Shown one piece after another: positions 39,410 through 47,599 of a stretch of 64,000 nucleotides of DNA (within the stretch, counting starts at the first letter, position 1; each line of letters begins with the position of its first letter). The position numbers and the translations under genes were made by a program. Origin of the DNA: Alphaproteobacteria bacterium. GTDB taxonomy: Bacteria; Pseudomonadota; Alphaproteobacteria; Caulobacterales; Aquidulcibacteraceae. The DNA is taken from positions 1-64,000 of the forward strand of contig JAGWZE010000020.1 in the NCBI GenBank assembly GCA_018969015.1, read 5' to 3'. The notes under the pieces are model-generated. The model did not search any database, was not told the DNA's origin, and saw only the letters and a list, made by a program, of their open reading frames with translations.

Positions 39410-39733
39410 TCAAGGATAGGGCGCGCCGTTCTCGTAGTAGTATCTGTTCGTACTCGGATCATAGAAATAATACCGGCCCGACCGCTGGTCGTAGTATTGC
39501 TGGCGGTTCATGGGCGCAGGCGCCGATCGCGAAGCCGCATTGGCGCCAACAGCCGCGCCGAGCACGCCGCCGATCGCGGCGCCGGTCCCTGCATCTCCGT
39601 TGCCGACATTGTTGCCGATCGCGGCGCCGGCCGCCGCGCCAAGCGCGCCGCCCGTGACGGCGCCGCGCGTCGCTTCATTGGAGGCGCAGGCCGTGAGCGC
39701 AAGCGCGGCCGCACCGATCATCAAGGCTTTCAT
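39410..39733 (-). CDS. Glycine-zipper lipoprotein
   Basis: 107-residue lipoprotein: signal peptide ending LTAC, then a glycine-zipper segment (about residues 25-66) with repeated GGALGAAAGAAIG-like units of the 17-kDa surface antigen type, and a Tyr-rich C terminus (RYYFYDPSTNRYYYENG). Such proteins are usually outer-membrane anchored; exact role unknown. The ATG at 39733 follows GGAGACCCGCG. It is followed by the hairpin at 39348-39378. Confidence 0.85.
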   Translation of the reverse strand: MKALMIGAAALALTACASNEATRGAVTGGALGAAAGAAIGNNVGNGDAGTGAAIGGVLGAAVGANAASRSAPAPMNRQQYYDQRSGRYYFYDPSTNRYYYENGAPYP

Positions 39734-39854
39734 CGCGGGTCTCCTGTCGTTCCAGGCGAGGCGAACGAGGGGCGGCGCCGCAGGGTTCCGGCGCGGGGCG
39801 CCATTGCCTGGAACCGGCCGATGCGGCGCGATTTGGTCACGCGGAGGCCTGACG

Positions 39855-40196
39855 ATGGACGCATTCGAACGCCTCGCGCGCGCAAACGAGACGCAATTGT
39901 CCCACGCGGCGCTGCGGCTCGCATGGCTCACGCCGCCGCCGCCGCGCATCGGCATGTGCGTGCGCGACGCCGATGGCGCGCGGCTCGGCGCGGTGTGCGA
40001 CGTCATCGTCGGCGAAAGCGGCGGCGTGGTCGCGGTGGGGCTTGCCTGCAGCGACCGGCGCCTGGGCCAGCGTCGCCTTCAGGCGGCGGCGCTGCGCGCC
40101 TATGGCGACGGTCTCGTCTGCCTTTATTTCCGCCGCGATCTGCCGGCGTTGCCGGTTGCCGGGCCGGCGCCTCGTGAAGCTCCGGCTTCGGTCTAG
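39855..40196 (+). CDS. Small PRC-barrel-like protein, hypothetical
   Basis: 113-residue cytoplasmic protein. The middle part, GMCVRDADGARLGAVCDVIVGESGGVVAVGL, has the beta-rich rhythm of a PRC-barrel (DxxGxxLGxVxDV...), a fold found in RNA-processing and electron-transfer proteins; the match is suggestive only. ATG 39855 has GGAGG eight bases upstream. Its end overlaps the end of the metallophosphoesterase gene on the other strand by four bases. Confidence 0.55.
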   Translation: MDAFERLARANETQLSHAALRLAWLTPPPPRIGMCVRDADGARLGAVCDVIVGESGGVVAVGLACSDRRLGQRRLQAAALRAYGDGLVCLYFRRDLPALPVAGPAPREAPASV

Positions 40197-40984
40197 CTCG
40201 ATCGGCGCGGGCGCAGCTTCCGCCGTTTCGTCCAGCGCGGCGAAGGTTCGGCGCCGGAGCAATCGATGCACGTCGCGGCAAGCCAATCGCCATCGGAGTC
40301 GAGCGTCAGCATCGAGGGCGGCGTGCCGCGCAGCCGCTCCGAGAGCGTGCCGCACCCGGTCGCGTAGGTAAGGCCATCGCCGTACGGCGCGGCTTCGACG
40401 AACGGCATGTGCAGATGCCCGGTCACGATCACGTCCACGCCCGCCTCCACGCACAGGCGCATCGCCCTCTCACCGCGGCGCGTGCGCCCCGAGAGCGGCG
40501 AGGCGTCCGGCGTCACGAACGGGTGGTGGGCGACGATGAGGCGCACGCCGTACGGCGCAGCGCGCGCCAGGAGCGTCGCGGCGTCATGGATTTCGCGCAG
40601 ATCGATCGAGCCGAGCGCCCAGTTCCTCCGCAGCTGCATGCCGCGCGCCGTCGTCACCGCGCAGGCGGCGAAGCTCGGCCGGACGAGGGCGCCCGTCGCG
40701 AACCCGCCGACGAAGCCGGCGTAACGCGCGAACGGCGCGCGCGCCCGCGCCACGATGTCCCAGAACGGCGTGTCGTGATTGCCCGGCGTGCAAACGATCG
40801 GCGCGCCGAGCGACTGCAGCCAGTCCGCCGCCGCCTCGAGCTCGCGCCGCCGGCCATACATCGACAGGTCGCCCGCCATCAGGATCGCCTCCGGCCGGTA
40901 GGCGCCGACGAAACGCGCCGCGGTGGCGATCGCGCAGCGGTCCTCGTCGCCGAAATGCAGATCGGAAAGCACGGCCACCCGCAT
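40193..40984 (-). CDS. Metallophosphoesterase (calcineurin-like)
   Basis: 263-residue hydrolase with the five metallophosphoesterase blocks in order: LSDLHFG, MAGDLSMYG, TPGNHDTPF, a histidine in VAHHPF, and VTGHLHMPF. These supply the two-metal centre for phosphomonoester or diester cleavage. The ATG at 40984 overlaps the stop of the preceding diacylglycerol kinase-family gene, so a lipid or phosphoester role in the same pathway is a reasonable guess. No signal peptide is seen. Confidence 0.9.
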   Translation of the reverse strand: MRVAVLSDLHFGDEDRCAIATAARFVGAYRPEAILMAGDLSMYGRRRELEAAADWLQSLGAPIVCTPGNHDTPFWDIVARARAPFARYAGFVGGFATGALVRPSFAACAVTTARGMQLRRNWALGSIDLREIHDAATLLARAAPYGVRLIVAHHPFVTPDASPLSGRTRRGERAMRLCVEAGVDVIVTGHLHMPFVEAAPYGDGLTYATGCGTLSERLRGTPPSMLTLDSDGDWLAATCIDCSGAEPSPRWTKRRKLRPRRSS

Positions 40985-41865
40985 CAGAGCGTCTCGGGCA
41001 GGCGCAGCACGCGGACCGGATTGCGGCGAAGCGTGACGCGCACGCGGCGATCGAAGCGCTCCGCCTCGCCGTCGAGTGTCGCCGGGATCGGACGCAACGA
41101 GACGAGATCGACGCTCGCTGCTTCGGTGATCGCGGTCGCCTCGTCGGCGCGCCAATCCCCGAACAGCGCGCGAAAGCCGAGCCGGGCGCCGTCCGCGAGC
41201 GACTGCGCCGAGACCGCGGCGATCTCCAGCTTGCGCGCATGCTCGAGCGCCGACACCGCCGGCGCCAGCACCGCGACGGCCTCGGCGCGGCGCAGAACCT
41301 TGTAGCGCGTGCGCGCGGCGATCTTCACGCGGAACGCCCGCGCCATGGCGCGACGCAGCCGCGCCGCGGCGAGGCCGAATCGCCCGTCGCGCGCCGCCTC
41401 GCGTGCGGGCTGCGCGAGCGCCGGTGTGCCGAAAATCGCCGCGACGAAGAACGCGCGCCCATCGGCCTCCGCGCCATGCAGCGTGGTCGCGACGCCGCGC
41501 GCCGCAACGGCCTCAATCACCTCGGGCCAGGCAAGATCGCCATAGAGCGCGCGCGGCAGCATGTTCATCGTCCCGCCCGGCAGCAGCAGAAGCGGTGGCG
41601 CGCGGCCATCGACCGCCTGCGCAGCGCAGCGCGCCGTGCCGTCGCCGCCGAGAATCGCGATCGCATCGGGCGCGCGCGACGCTGCGGCCCGCACGGCCGA
41701 CGCCCAATCCCGCTCGACGATGCGCGCCTCGACGAGCAGGCCGGCCGACGACGCGCGTGCGCGCAGCGTATCGAGCGCGCCGGCTCCGACCGATCCCGAT
41801 TTCGGATTGACCAGCGCGACGATCGAACGGAGCCGCGCGGCGGCAGGCGGGTCGACGATGGCCAT
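40984..41865 (-). CDS. Diacylglycerol kinase-family lipid kinase
   Basis: 293-residue kinase of the DAGK/YegS type. The N-terminal VNPKSGS loop, the nucleotide motif ILGGDGTARCAAQ and the LPGGTMNMLPR block are clear, with a beta-sandwich C-terminal half. It probably phosphorylates a membrane lipid such as diacylglycerol or a sphingoid base, using ATP. It is coupled to a metallophosphoesterase by ATGA overlap. A perfect CtrA-like site lies 141 bases upstream of its start, and a perfect hairpin at 41932-41953 lies between. Confidence 0.88.
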   Translation of the reverse strand: MAIVDPPAAARLRSIVALVNPKSGSVGAGALDTLRARASSAGLLVEARIVERDWASAVRAAASRAPDAIAILGGDGTARCAAQAVDGRAPPLLLLPGGTMNMLPRALYGDLAWPEVIEAVAARGVATTLHGAEADGRAFFVAAIFGTPALAQPAREAARDGRFGLAAARLRRAMARAFRVKIAARTRYKVLRRAEAVAVLAPAVSALEHARKLEIAAVSAQSLADGARLGFRALFGDWRADEATAITEAASVDLVSLRPIPATLDGEAERFDRRVRVTLRRNPVRVLRLPETL

Positions 41866-41931
41866 AGGCGGGCGAACGAGATCGCGCGCACGCAGGTTCC
41901 GCTTCGCGTTGAGCCACGGCGGAAGCGAAGC

Positions 41932-41953
41932 GGCCGGACCTTTCGGTCCGGCC
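41932..41953 (-). terminator. Perfect 9-base-pair hairpin after phoH
   Basis: GGCCGGACC and GGTCCGGCC pair around TTTC. It lies 72 bases beyond the phoH stop on the minus strand and 67 bases before the lipid-kinase start. There is no T-run, so it may be a Rho-linked terminator, an RNA 3 prime end stabiliser, or a leader hairpin of the kinase transcript. Confidence 0.45.
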
Positions 41954-42005
41954 GTTCCGCCTTTCGTCGCGCCGTTGGTGATGAACGATGTTCAGCCGAA
42001 CATGG

Positions 42006-42020
42006 TTAATGCGGGGTTAA
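42006..42020 (-). promoter_or_regulatory. Candidate CtrA box upstream of the lipid-kinase operon
   Basis: TTAA-TGCGGGG-TTAA is an exact match to the CtrA consensus TTAA-N7-TTAA. It is just past the phoH stop and 141 bases before the lipid-kinase start on the same strand. The site is in GC-rich DNA where such a match by chance is uncommon. Function is inferred. Confidence 0.45.
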
Positions 42021-42024
42021 AGCG

Positions 42025-42792
42025 TCACAGAACCGTCAGCATGCTGGCGACGAGCGGGTGGCGCACGATGTCCTTGTCGGCGAGGCGCACCACGGCGACG
42101 TCCTTGAGCGCTTCGAGCTTGGCGGCGGCTTCGGCGAGGCCGGACAGTTCGGGCAGAAGGTCCGTCTGCGCCGGATCGCCGGTGACCACCATCGTCGAGT
42201 GCCAGCCCAGGCGCGTGAGCAGCATCTTGATCTGGCCGAAGGTGCAGTTCTGCGCCTCGTCGATCACGACGAATGCGTTGTTGAGCGTGCGCCCGCGCAT
42301 GAAGCCCACGGGCGCGATCTCGATCAGCCCTTCGGCCATCATCGCTTTCAGCCGCTTCGGCGAGAGGCGATCCGACAGCGCGTCGTAGAGCGGGCGCAGA
42401 TACGGCGCGAGCTTGTCCTCCATCGCGCCCGGCAGAAAGCCGAGCGATTCGCCCGCCTCCACCGCTGGCCGCGACAATACGATTCGCCCGACGCGCCCGG
42501 CCTCGAGCGCTTCGACTGCTTTGGAGATTGCGAGATAGGTCTTGCCGGTTCCCGCCGGTCCCAGCGCGACGACGAGATGGTGATCGTCGATCGCGCGCAG
42601 CAGCGTCTCCTGGCCTTTGCTCTTGGCCTTGATGGTTTTCAGATAGGTCTGCTCACGCTCGGCGCCGGGCGCGATGTCGTTCGCCGGATCCCAGCCGCCC
42701 GCGACGACCTGCAGCGTTCGCCGCCCGCGTTGCTGACGCCCCTCGGCCGCTTCGCTCCGCGTCGTCTGTCTCTTGAGCGCACGTTTGGCCAT
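42025..42792 (-). CDS. phoH: PhoH-family ATPase
   Basis: 255-residue P-loop ATPase of the PhoH group. A basic N-terminal segment precedes the ATPase domain: Walker A GPAGTGKTYLA, RPAVEAGESLGFLPG, GRTLNNAFVVIDEAQN (Walker B) and VVTGDPAQTDL. PhoH proteins are RNA-associated ATPases, phosphate-regulated in some bacteria. ATG 42792 follows AAGGAGACGACC. A possible short upstream ORF ends just before this site. Confidence 0.92.
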   Translation of the reverse strand: MAKRALKRQTTRSEAAEGRQQRGRRTLQVVAGGWDPANDIAPGAEREQTYLKTIKAKSKGQETLLRAIDDHHLVVALGPAGTGKTYLAISKAVEALEAGRVGRIVLSRPAVEAGESLGFLPGAMEDKLAPYLRPLYDALSDRLSPKRLKAMMAEGLIEIAPVGFMRGRTLNNAFVVIDEAQNCTFGQIKMLLTRLGWHSTMVVTGDPAQTDLLPELSGLAEAAAKLEALKDVAVVRLADKDIVRHPLVASMLTVL

Positions 42793-42803
42793 GGTCGTCT
42801 CCT

Positions 42804-42950
42804 TCAGGGATGCAACGCGAAAACGCCGCCGACCAGGGGTCGACGGCGGCGAACGGAACAACGAAGAAAGCTGCAGGGCGGCGCCGCGGATCCCGCAGCG
42901 AGGACGCTTCGACCTGAGACGCGGCACGAAGACCGCAGGCGGAGCGACAC
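42804..42950 (-). CDS. Possible upstream ORF in the phoH leader, 48 residues
   Basis: Starts with GTG at 42950 after a strong AAGGAGG and ends with a TGA that merges into the phoH ribosome site (TGAAGGAG). The peptide is Arg/Ser/Cys-rich (MSLRLRSSCRVSGRS at the start) and matches no family I know. The arrangement would couple or attenuate phoH translation. Base composition is not strongly coding, so this is a candidate only. Confidence 0.3.
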   Translation of the reverse strand: MSLRLRSSCRVSGRSVLAAGSAAPPCSFLRCSVRRRRPLVGGVFALHP

Positions 42951-43025
42951 GCACGCCCTCCTTTCTGGATTGACGGGCAGCTTTCACACCGACCGCTTCC
43001 TGATTAAGAGAATGGACCATACCGG

Positions 43026-43040
43026 TTAACGACAGCTTGA
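43026..43040 (+). promoter_or_regulatory. Near-consensus CtrA-like site before the gamma-CA gene
   Basis: TTAA-CGACAGC-TTGA, one mismatch from TTAA-N7-TTAA, 29 bases before the gamma-carbonic anhydrase-like start and 234 bases before phoH on the other strand. The close position would block or overlap a promoter. Weak evidence on its own. Confidence 0.25.
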
Positions 43041-43068
43041 TGCTGCGAATGCGAAAGGGGCTGCGCAG

Positions 43069-43608
43069 ATGCCGATCTACCGCTTGGCCGACGCCGATCT
43101 CGAGGTCGAGGATCCTGAAGCCTGGTGGGTCGCGCCGGGCGCGGTGCTGATCGGGCGCGTCGTTCTCAAGCGCAACGCGTCGGTGTGGTTCGGCGCGGTG
43201 CTGCGCGGCGACAACGAGCCGATCGTCGTGGGCGAAAACTCCAACGTGCAGGACGGCTCGGTGCTGCATACCGACATGGGGGCGCCGCTCACCATCGGCG
43301 CGAACGTCACGATCGGGCACCAGGTGATGCTGCACGGCTGCACCATCGGCGACAACGCGCTCATCGGCATCAAGGCGACGGTATTGAACCACGCCGTCGT
43401 CGCGCCCGAAACGCTCGTCGGCGCGCACGCGCTCGTCACCGAGCGCAAGACCTTCCCGACGCGCTCGCTCGTCACGGGCGCGCCCGCGCAGGTGGCGCGC
43501 GCGCTCGACGATCGGCAGGTGCAGATCATCGCCGGATCGGCGTTGCACTACGTGGAGAATTGGCGGCGCTACCGGCGCGATCTCGCGCCGAGCCGCATTG
43601 CGCCCTGA
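43069..43608 (+). CDS. Gamma-carbonic anhydrase-like hexapeptide protein
   Basis: 179-residue left-handed beta-helix protein of the YrdA/PaaY type. Hexapeptide repeats run through the middle (for example VVLKRNASVWFGAVLRGDNEP and IGANVTIGHQVMLHGCTIGDN), with the metal-site histidines in LHTDMG, IGHQVMLHG preserved. A C-terminal helix (SALHYVENWRRYRRDL) completes the trimer layout. Some members have carbonic anhydrase activity, many do not. It stands alone, convergent with the GYF gene. Confidence 0.9.
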   Translation: MPIYRLADADLEVEDPEAWWVAPGAVLIGRVVLKRNASVWFGAVLRGDNEPIVVGENSNVQDGSVLHTDMGAPLTIGANVTIGHQVMLHGCTIGDNALIGIKATVLNHAVVAPETLVGAHALVTERKTFPTRSLVTGAPAQVARALDDRQVQIIAGSALHYVENWRRYRRDLAPSRIAP

Positions 43609-43617
43609 GGTTGGATC

Positions 43618-44160
43618 TCAGTCGTTCGCGGGCGAGAGCGCAGCAACGGCGCGGAAGAGGTCGCGCAGGCGCGCCTCCGTCGTCGGGCCGAGATTGCGCC
43701 AGCCAACGAGACGATCCGAAACCGGAGCAATGAAGAACTTGTCGGCCGTGGTCAGCGACGCCGACAGCCGCTTGCGCGCTTCCGCGACGGGCTTGGCCGT
43801 GCGCACGATCCACATGCCCGGCTCGATCTCCACGACCTGTCCGAGCGCGGTGAGCGCCGCGAGGAAATCGAGATCGACGAACCCGGACAGCTTCGCCCAG
43901 ACGACGAACGCCGTCTCGGGCGTCGTCGGCGCGTCGATACGGATGGTCGACGACGGAATGACGTCGGTCAGCGCGCGCGCCAGAAACGACACGTGCTCGG
44001 CCCTGCGCCAATCCTCGCCCGCGCGACACACGCGCGTCTCCGCAACAATGCGGCCCTCGGTGACGAAATCGATCATGCGGACAGCGGGAAAGGGTCCATA
44101 GCGTCGCCCGGCCGTTTCGACCCACCACAGCTCGTCGCCGCGAAAAGTGCCGTCTTGCAT
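43618..44160 (-). CDS. GYF_2-domain protein, hypothetical
   Basis: 180-residue cytoplasmic protein. The N-terminal 60 residues fit the bacterial GYF_2 pattern: LWWVETAGRRYGPFPAVRMIDFV-EGRI followed by AGEDWRRAEHV. The C-terminal 100 residues are mixed alpha/beta with no family recognised. GYF-type domains bind proline-rich peptides. ATG 44160 begins the domain directly; the upstream frame is Arg/Pro-rich and unlikely. Partner unknown. Confidence 0.65.
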   Translation of the reverse strand: MQDGTFRGDELWWVETAGRRYGPFPAVRMIDFVTEGRIVAETRVCRAGEDWRRAEHVSFLARALTDVIPSSTIRIDAPTTPETAFVVWAKLSGFVDLDFLAALTALGQVVEIEPGMWIVRTAKPVAEARKRLSASLTTADKFFIAPVSDRLVGWRNLGPTTEARLRDLFRAVAALSPAND

Positions 44161-44255
44161 CGTTTTGGCGCCTCTGCCTCGCCGGGGAGCCGGCCAGGGG
44201 GCGACGAGCAAGAGACGCGCCACGCGGCGCGATGAACCTTAACGCGGGCGTGGGC

Positions 44256-44894
44256 TCAATCGAGCGGCGCGGCGACGACGGCGGGACGGGGGCCGAAGTC
44301 CACCGCGAAGCCGCCCTCGAAGAAGCGCGCCACCCGGCCGCGGGTCGCGCCGATCTTGACGTTGGCGCCCAGCGGCGGGCGCAGGCCCTGGCTGCGGACG
44401 GCGACGCCGAACAGCGAGAAGTCGAGAATTTCGCAGCGGAGCGTGCGGCCGTCGTCGAGTTCGACGACCGCCGTCTGTCCGTCGCCGGTGAAACGCGGCG
44501 CGGCGCGGCGGGCGCTGTCGATCTCGGGCGCGGCCTGCGCCTGGGGATTGGCCTTCAGGGTCAGGATCTCGGCCAGGCGTTCGCGCTTGTAGGGGCCGAT
44601 CTCGAACCGCATGCCAACGCCGCGCTCGGGCACGTGGCGCACGACCTCACCGGCCACGCGGCCGATGTCGCGTGCATAAAGCACGACGGGATCGCCGATC
44701 GGGGGCCAGTCGAGCACCTCGACGAGCGCGCCCCCGCAGGACAGGTCGAGCGTGCGGCAGGGCGCCTCTTCACCCTGGACGAGAAGCCGCGCCCCCATCG
44801 CCAGCGGCACGCGCCGGTGCCGGCGGCGGTCGACCGCGCGCGTGGCGGCGCGCAGGCCCAATCCGGATCTGGCGATGGTGGAGGCGAACGACAC
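44256..44894 (-). CDS. PilZ-domain protein, likely tandem PilZ
   Basis: 212-residue protein. The first PilZ domain has the c-di-GMP motifs RRRHRR (about residue 23) and DLSCGG. A second PilZ-like half follows a linker (APRFTGDGQTAVVELDDGR then ILDFSLFGVAV), with a weaker version of the same pattern. It probably senses c-di-GMP and controls motility or adhesion. GTG 44894 was chosen because GGAAGGAG lies nine bases upstream; an earlier start at 44993 adds a basic 33-residue stretch without such a site. Confidence 0.8.
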   Translation of the reverse strand: MSFASTIARSGLGLRAATRAVDRRRHRRVPLAMGARLLVQGEEAPCRTLDLSCGGALVEVLDWPPIGDPVVLYARDIGRVAGEVVRHVPERGVGMRFEIGPYKRERLAEILTLKANPQAQAAPEIDSARRAAPRFTGDGQTAVVELDDGRTLRCEILDFSLFGVAVRSQGLRPPLGANVKIGATRGRVARFFEGGFAVDFGPRPAVVAAPLD

Positions 44895-45055
44895 CGGGCG
44901 AAACTCCTTCCGGAGCGTTAACCCTGCGACGGTGAAGGAAGTCTTGACGCACCGCCTTGCCCCCGGCCGCATGCGTCGCCACCATGTCGCCAAGAGCGAC
45001 GAACCGCGATCAAGAACGCCCCCGAGAATTTCCAGGGGGCGCCAGGAGGAACACC

Positions 45056-46723
45056 GTGCCGACCCAGACCGCCACTTTCGATTACGTCATCGTCGGGGCC
45101 GGCAGCGCCGGGTGCGTTCTGGCCAACCGCCTCAGCGCCGATCCGGGCGTGCGCGTGGCGCTGCTCGAAGCCGGCGGCAAGGACACCAGCCTCCTGATCA
45201 AGATGCCCGCCGGCGCCGGGGAGCTGTTCAAGAACAAGGGCCCGCACAACTGGGGTTTCGAGACCGCGCCGCAGACCCACATGGATGGCCGGCGCCTGTG
45301 GTGGCCGCGCGGCAAGGGCTGGGGCGGCTCCTCCTCGATCAACGGCATGATCTACATTCGCGGCCACGCCCGCGACTACGACCAGTGGCGCCAACTCGGC
45401 CTCGCCGGGTGGGGCTACCGGGACGTGCTGCCCTATTTCAAACGCTCCGAGCATCTCGAGAGCGGCGATGACGCCTGGCACGGCGGCGACGGCCCCCTGT
45501 GGGTCTCGCACGCGCGCTCCGGCCATCCGCTCTACCGCGCGTTCGTCAAGGCGGGGCGCGAGGCCGGCCATCCGTACACGAAGGACTTCAACGGCCATCA
45601 GCAGGAAGGCGTCGGCCCCTACCAGCTCACCATCCGCGACGGCGAGCGCTGGAGCGCGTCGGCCGGCTATCTGCGCCCGATCGTCGGCGTGCGCCCGAAC
45701 CTCACCGTGATCTCCAGCGCCCACACGACGAAAGTGCTGTTCGACAAGGGTCGGGCCGTGGGCGTCCAGTACGCCGCCGGTCGCGGCAAGCCCGCGATGG
45801 AAGTGCGCGCCGAGCGCGAGGTGATCGTCTGCGCCGGCGCGGTGCAGAGCCCGCAGATCCTGATGCTCTCGGGCATCGGCCCGGCCGAGCAGCTGCGCGC
45901 CAACGGCATCCCCGTCATCGTCGACCGCGCCGATGTCGGCCGCAACCTGCAGGACCATCTCGACGTCTGCGTCATCCACGAGTGCACGCAGCCGATCACC
46001 GTCTATTCCGGCCAGCGCGGCTGGCGCCGCCCGCTCGTGGGCCTCGACTACATGCTGCGCAAGCAGGGCATCGGCCGCCTCAATCACCTGGAGGCCGGCG
46101 GCTTCCTGAAAACGCGCCCCGAACTCGATCGCCCTGACGTCCAGCTGCACTTCGTCAACGCGATCATGATGGATCACGCGCGCGTCACCGTGGAGAAGGA
46201 CGGCTTCACCGTGCACGCCTGCCAGCTGCGCCCGGAAAGCCGCGGCGAGGTGCGCCTCGCCAGCGCCGATCCGTTCGCCGATCCGATCATCGATCCGAAC
46301 TATCTCGCCACCGAGCTCGACCGCCGCACGATGCGCGACTCGGTGCGGATGGTGCGCGATATCCTCGGCCAGCCGGCGATGGACCCCTATCGCGGGCCCG
46401 AGATGCGCCCCGGTCCGGAGCTCAAGTCCGACGCCGAACTCGACGCCTTCATCCGCCGCACCGGCGAGACGATCTATCACCCCGTCGGTTCGTGCCGCAT
46501 GGGCGCAGACGAGGGCGCGGTGCTCGATGCGGAGCTGCGCGTGCGCGGCGTGACGGGCCTGCGCGTCGTCGACGCCTCGGCGATGCCGCTGCTCGTCGGC
46601 GGCAACACGAATGCACCCACGATCATGATGGCGGAAAAGGCGTCCGACATGATCCTCGGCCGTCCGGCGCTCGCACCCGACGATGCGCCGATCGCGGAGG
46701 ATTCGCCGTCGCGCGCGGCGTAG
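45056..46723 (+). CDS. GMC-family FAD oxidoreductase (choline/alcohol dehydrogenase-like)
   Basis: 555-residue FAD enzyme of the glucose-methanol-choline family. The dinucleotide fold VIVGAGSAGCVLANRL (about residues 11-26) and GMC signature 1 (GKGWGGSSSINGMIY) and signature 2 (GAVQSPQILMLSGIGP) are all present. The active-site histidine lies in YHPVGSCRMG and the C-terminal NTNAPTIMMAEKA supplies the second site residue. It oxidises a primary alcohol, but the substrate (choline, glycol or alkanol) cannot be told: no betaine aldehyde dehydrogenase or transporter is adjacent. GTG 45056 follows AGGAGGAACACC. Confidence 0.92.
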   Translation: MPTQTATFDYVIVGAGSAGCVLANRLSADPGVRVALLEAGGKDTSLLIKMPAGAGELFKNKGPHNWGFETAPQTHMDGRRLWWPRGKGWGGSSSINGMIYIRGHARDYDQWRQLGLAGWGYRDVLPYFKRSEHLESGDDAWHGGDGPLWVSHARSGHPLYRAFVKAGREAGHPYTKDFNGHQQEGVGPYQLTIRDGERWSASAGYLRPIVGVRPNLTVISSAHTTKVLFDKGRAVGVQYAAGRGKPAMEVRAEREVIVCAGAVQSPQILMLSGIGPAEQLRANGIPVIVDRADVGRNLQDHLDVCVIHECTQPITVYSGQRGWRRPLVGLDYMLRKQGIGRLNHLEAGGFLKTRPELDRPDVQLHFVNAIMMDHARVTVEKDGFTVHACQLRPESRGEVRLASADPFADPIIDPNYLATELDRRTMRDSVRMVRDILGQPAMDPYRGPEMRPGPELKSDAELDAFIRRTGETIYHPVGSCRMGADEGAVLDAELRVRGVTGLRVVDASAMPLLVGGNTNAPTIMMAEKASDMILGRPALAPDDAPIAEDSPSRAA

Positions 46724-46747
46724 GGCGGCACGTTCCACTTCCACCTC

Positions 46748-46839
46748 CGTCATCCTCATCGCCGAAGGCGATGGGGATCCAGAAGCCGCAGCCCAAACGC
46801 CTGGATCCCCGGCCTCGCTCCGCGCGGCCGAGGATGACG
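46748..46839. repeat. Palindromic intergenic repeat (type C), copy 1
   Basis: CGTCATCCTC at one end pairs with GAGGATGACG at the other, with inner GGGGATCCAG against CTGGATCCCC. It shares this layout, including AACGCCTGGATCCCC, with the copy at 50671-50769, so it is a dispersed family. It lies between convergent GMC and PAS genes. Confidence 0.88.
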
Positions 46840-46886
46840 CCAGTACGTAATCCGCATGCTGTGAAAGGTCGTGCGCGCGCCGCGTC

Positions 46887-47414
46887 TCAGGGATTGCTCA
46901 CCACCAGCCGCAGCTGCGGCTTCGGCTTGGGCCGCGGGGTTTCCGGGGTGAGCAGCGCGCCGATCGTGAGGCGGCCCGCAAGAAGCTTCGGATCGGCGCC
47001 GAGCGCGATCGCGTGGCCGAGGAAACGGTCGCCGCGGCTCCAGAACGCCGGCAGGCCGCCGAGCATCAACTCCACGTCGACGCGTGTGCCGTCGAACGCC
47101 AGCCCGTGCGCCCGGATCACGCCCGGTTCGCCCGAGGCCGCGACCGCATCGAGCAGCGCGAGCACGAGGCGGCGGTCCGGCGGGCTGAACAGACGGCCGA
47201 GATCACCGGCGCGGTCGTGCGGGGCAAACAGCGCGTCGAGGCCGTCGCCGACCGCCGGTAGGCTGTCATCCGGGCGGCGATTGACCACGAAAATGCGGTC
47301 GGCCGCGCCGAGACCCTCCGAGCCGAGGCGGGGCGTGTCGTCGCCGCGCACGAGGCCGCGGGCGTAGGCGAGCATGGCGCGGGTGGCGCTGCAGCAGGTT
47401 TCTTCACCGATCAT
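46887..47414 (-). CDS. PAS_5-like domain protein
   Basis: 175-residue protein resembling the alphaproteobacterial PAS_5 family: LDALFAPHDRAGDLGRLFSP, a helix, then ELMLGGLPAFWSRGDRFLGHAIALG and a Pro/Lys-rich tail ending QLRLVVS. The first conserved block of that family is poorly matched, so the domain may be degenerate. Such proteins are usually of unknown function, and no output domain is attached. ATG 47414 begins the gene. Confidence 0.6.
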   Translation of the reverse strand: MIGEETCCSATRAMLAYARGLVRGDDTPRLGSEGLGAADRIFVVNRRPDDSLPAVGDGLDALFAPHDRAGDLGRLFSPPDRRLVLALLDAVAASGEPGVIRAHGLAFDGTRVDVELMLGGLPAFWSRGDRFLGHAIALGADPKLLAGRLTIGALLTPETPRPKPKPQLRLVVSNP

Positions 47415-47599
47415 GGACGGGGCCTACGCACGGCCCGTGCCGCCCCTCCGTTCGCCTCTGGGGGCGTCCGGTTCGCCCACGCCGCCGCCGAGGGGCGCCC
47501 GCGTTCGCCTGTCAGGGCAGGTTCCGCGCCGGATTGCGCCACCGCCGACCGGGACGGTGATCTCGTTCAGGACATTGTGATCGGTTCAGTCGGGCGGGC

